Of a stretch of 7,091 nt of DNA, positions 6,334-7,091 are shown one piece after another. Source of the DNA: JBMOGA01 sp049318625 (GTDB lineage Bacteria > Pseudomonadota > Alphaproteobacteria > Rhizobiales > Hyphomicrobiaceae); contig JBMOGA010000110.1 of NCBI GenBank assembly GCA_049318625.1, positions 1 to 7,091 on the forward strand, written 5' to 3'. The notes beneath the pieces were generated by a model. The model was not told the DNA's origin and did not search any database. It was given only the letters and a program-made list of their open reading frames with translations. The first letter of the stretch is position 1, and every line of letters starts with the position of its first letter. Position numbers and translations under genes: made by a program.

Positions 6334-7029
6334 ATGCGCGAAATGCTGTTCGATGCTGTCTGGATGCTGACAGCCGGTGTATTGGCCGTGCTCCTCGTGG
6401 CCCGGCCCGCGGCCGCCCAGACCCCGCCGGGCGCCGCCGAGCTCGCAGCCTTTCGCGGCCTGCATGCGGCAGCCGCCAAGGGGGACGCCGACGAGATCCG
6501 CAAGCTGCTGGCGGCCGGCGCCAACCCGAACGCGCGCGACCCGGCCGGCCGCACCCCGCTGCACGTCGCGGCCTTCCTGGCCCGGGGCGACGCACTCCGC
6601 GCGCTCGTGAAGGGCGGCGCCGATGTCGATGCTCAGGAGAACGACCGCTACGACATCATCACCATCGCCGCGGTCGCCGACGACGTGGCGACCTTGAAAG
6701 TCGCGCTGGCACTGGGCGGAAATGCCAAGGCGATCACCAGCCGCTACGACGGCACCGCGCTGATCGCGGCGGCGCATCTCGGCCATGATGGCGTTGTCCG
6801 GGAGCTCATCGCCGCCGGAGCACCACTCGACCACGTCAACAACTTGGGATGGACGGCACTGATGGAGTCCGTCGTGCTCGGCAACGGCGGACCGCGCCAC
6901 GTGGCGACGGCGAAAGCGCTGGTCGAAGCCGGCGCCAGCCGCACGATCGCCGATCGCAACGGCATAACCCCGCTGCAGCATGCCGAAATGCGCGGCTACG
7001 CCGCCATGGTCGCCGTCTTGAAGCGCTGA
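6334..7029 (+). CDS. Exported ankyrin-repeat protein
   Basis: 231-residue protein with an N-terminal signal peptide (hydrophobic core about 10-23, likely cut after RPAAA at 28) and then almost nothing but ankyrin repeats. Repeats fall at about 39-68 (FRGLHAAAAKGDADEIRKLLAAGANPNARD), 71-101 (AGRTPLHVAAFLARGDALRALVKGGADVDA), a degenerate one at 105-135, 138-170 (YDGTALIAAAHLGHDGVVRELIAAGAPLDHVN), 171-206 (LGWTALMESV...ALVEAGASRTIAD, with an insertion GNGGPRH) and a C-terminal cap 209-231. Ankyrin repeats bind proteins, so a periplasmic binding or stabilising role is inferred; periplasmic ankyrin proteins such as Pseudomonas AnkB support periplasmic enzymes. It starts 46 bp after the binding-protein stop and is probably co-transcribed. 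ATG 6343 is an alternative start. No catalytic domain is present. Confidence 0.88.
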   Translation: MREMLFDAVWMLTAGVLAVLLVARPAAAQTPPGAAELAAFRGLHAAAAKGDADEIRKLLAAGANPNARDPAGRTPLHVAAFLARGDALRALVKGGADVDAQENDRYDIITIAAVADDVATLKVALALGGNAKAITSRYDGTALIAAAHLGHDGVVRELIAAGAPLDHVNNLGWTALMESVVLGNGGPRHVATAKALVEAGASRTIADRNGITPLQHAEMRGYAAMVAVLKR

Positions 7030-7056
7030 TGCCGGCTCCGGCCGCGACACATCGGC

Positions 7057-7085
7057 CGTGCACCGGGCCCTCGACCCGGTGCACG
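7057..7085 (+). terminator. Strong hairpin after the ankyrin gene, likely transcript end
   Basis: CGTGCACCGGG (7057-7067) and CCCGGTGCACG (7075-7085) form a perfect 11-bp GC-rich stem with a 7-base loop, 27 bases past the stop at 7029. No T run is visible in the 6 bases remaining before the window ends. It may act as a terminator or as a 3' stability stem, and as a near-palindrome could serve an unseen gene on the other side too. Confidence 0.6.
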
Positions 7086-7091
7086 CAGGCA

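Noticed and set aside
5172..6554. A 460-codon open frame on the minus strand opposite the binding-protein and ankyrin genes.
   Set aside because: It lies antisense to two genes with clear family motifs and signal peptides. Long antisense frames are expected in GC-rich genes, and its translation shows no domain I recognise.

Overview
This GC-rich window has strongly GC-biased third codon positions. Its gene content (paired TadE-like proteins with a von Willebrand TadG, an Ldh-family dehydrogenase beside an ABC peptide-type binding protein) fits an alphaproteobacterium, for example Rhizobiales or Rhodospirillales. That placement is inference from style and content; no taxonomic marker gene is present.

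Layout. (1) Positions 1-500 form a gene-poor left flank. An open frame runs in from the window edge to 223 and may be the tail of a gene. It is followed by small hairpins and a twice-repeated ~25-bp motif (323-347 and 372-397). (2) Positions 501-3282, minus strand, carry a tightly packed three-gene unit in the order 3282->2656, 2659->2018, 2024/1994->501. It encodes two TadE-like pseudopilins and a TadG-like protein with a von Willebrand A domain, joined by overlapping stop/start codons. (3) Positions 3283-3571 are an AT-richer divergent intergenic region with overlapping inverted repeats; it probably holds the promoters of both flanking units. (4) Positions 3572-7029, plus strand, carry an Ldh-family NAD(P)-dependent oxidoreductase, a secreted family-5 (DppA/OppA-like) solute-binding protein and an exported ankyrin-repeat protein. 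They are separated by 55 and 46 bp and followed by a perfect 11-bp-stem hairpin (7057-7085), a likely transcript end.

How the genes may work together. The minus-strand unit looks like the minor-pilin/adhesin part of a Tad (Flp) pilus or a related surface apparatus; the secretion ATPase, platform, secretin and prepilin peptidase are not in this window. The plus-strand unit pairs periplasmic substrate capture with a cytoplasmic 2-hydroxy/2-keto acid type oxidoreductase and a periplasmic ankyrin protein. No ABC permease or ATPase is present here, so the binding protein must use components encoded elsewhere or have a non-transport role. I found no CRISPR array, tRNA, rRNA, intact insertion sequence, phage gene or recognisable defence system. 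The most interesting points are the exported ankyrin protein next to an orphan binding protein, the paired repeat near the left edge, and the hairpins and inverted repeats between genes.
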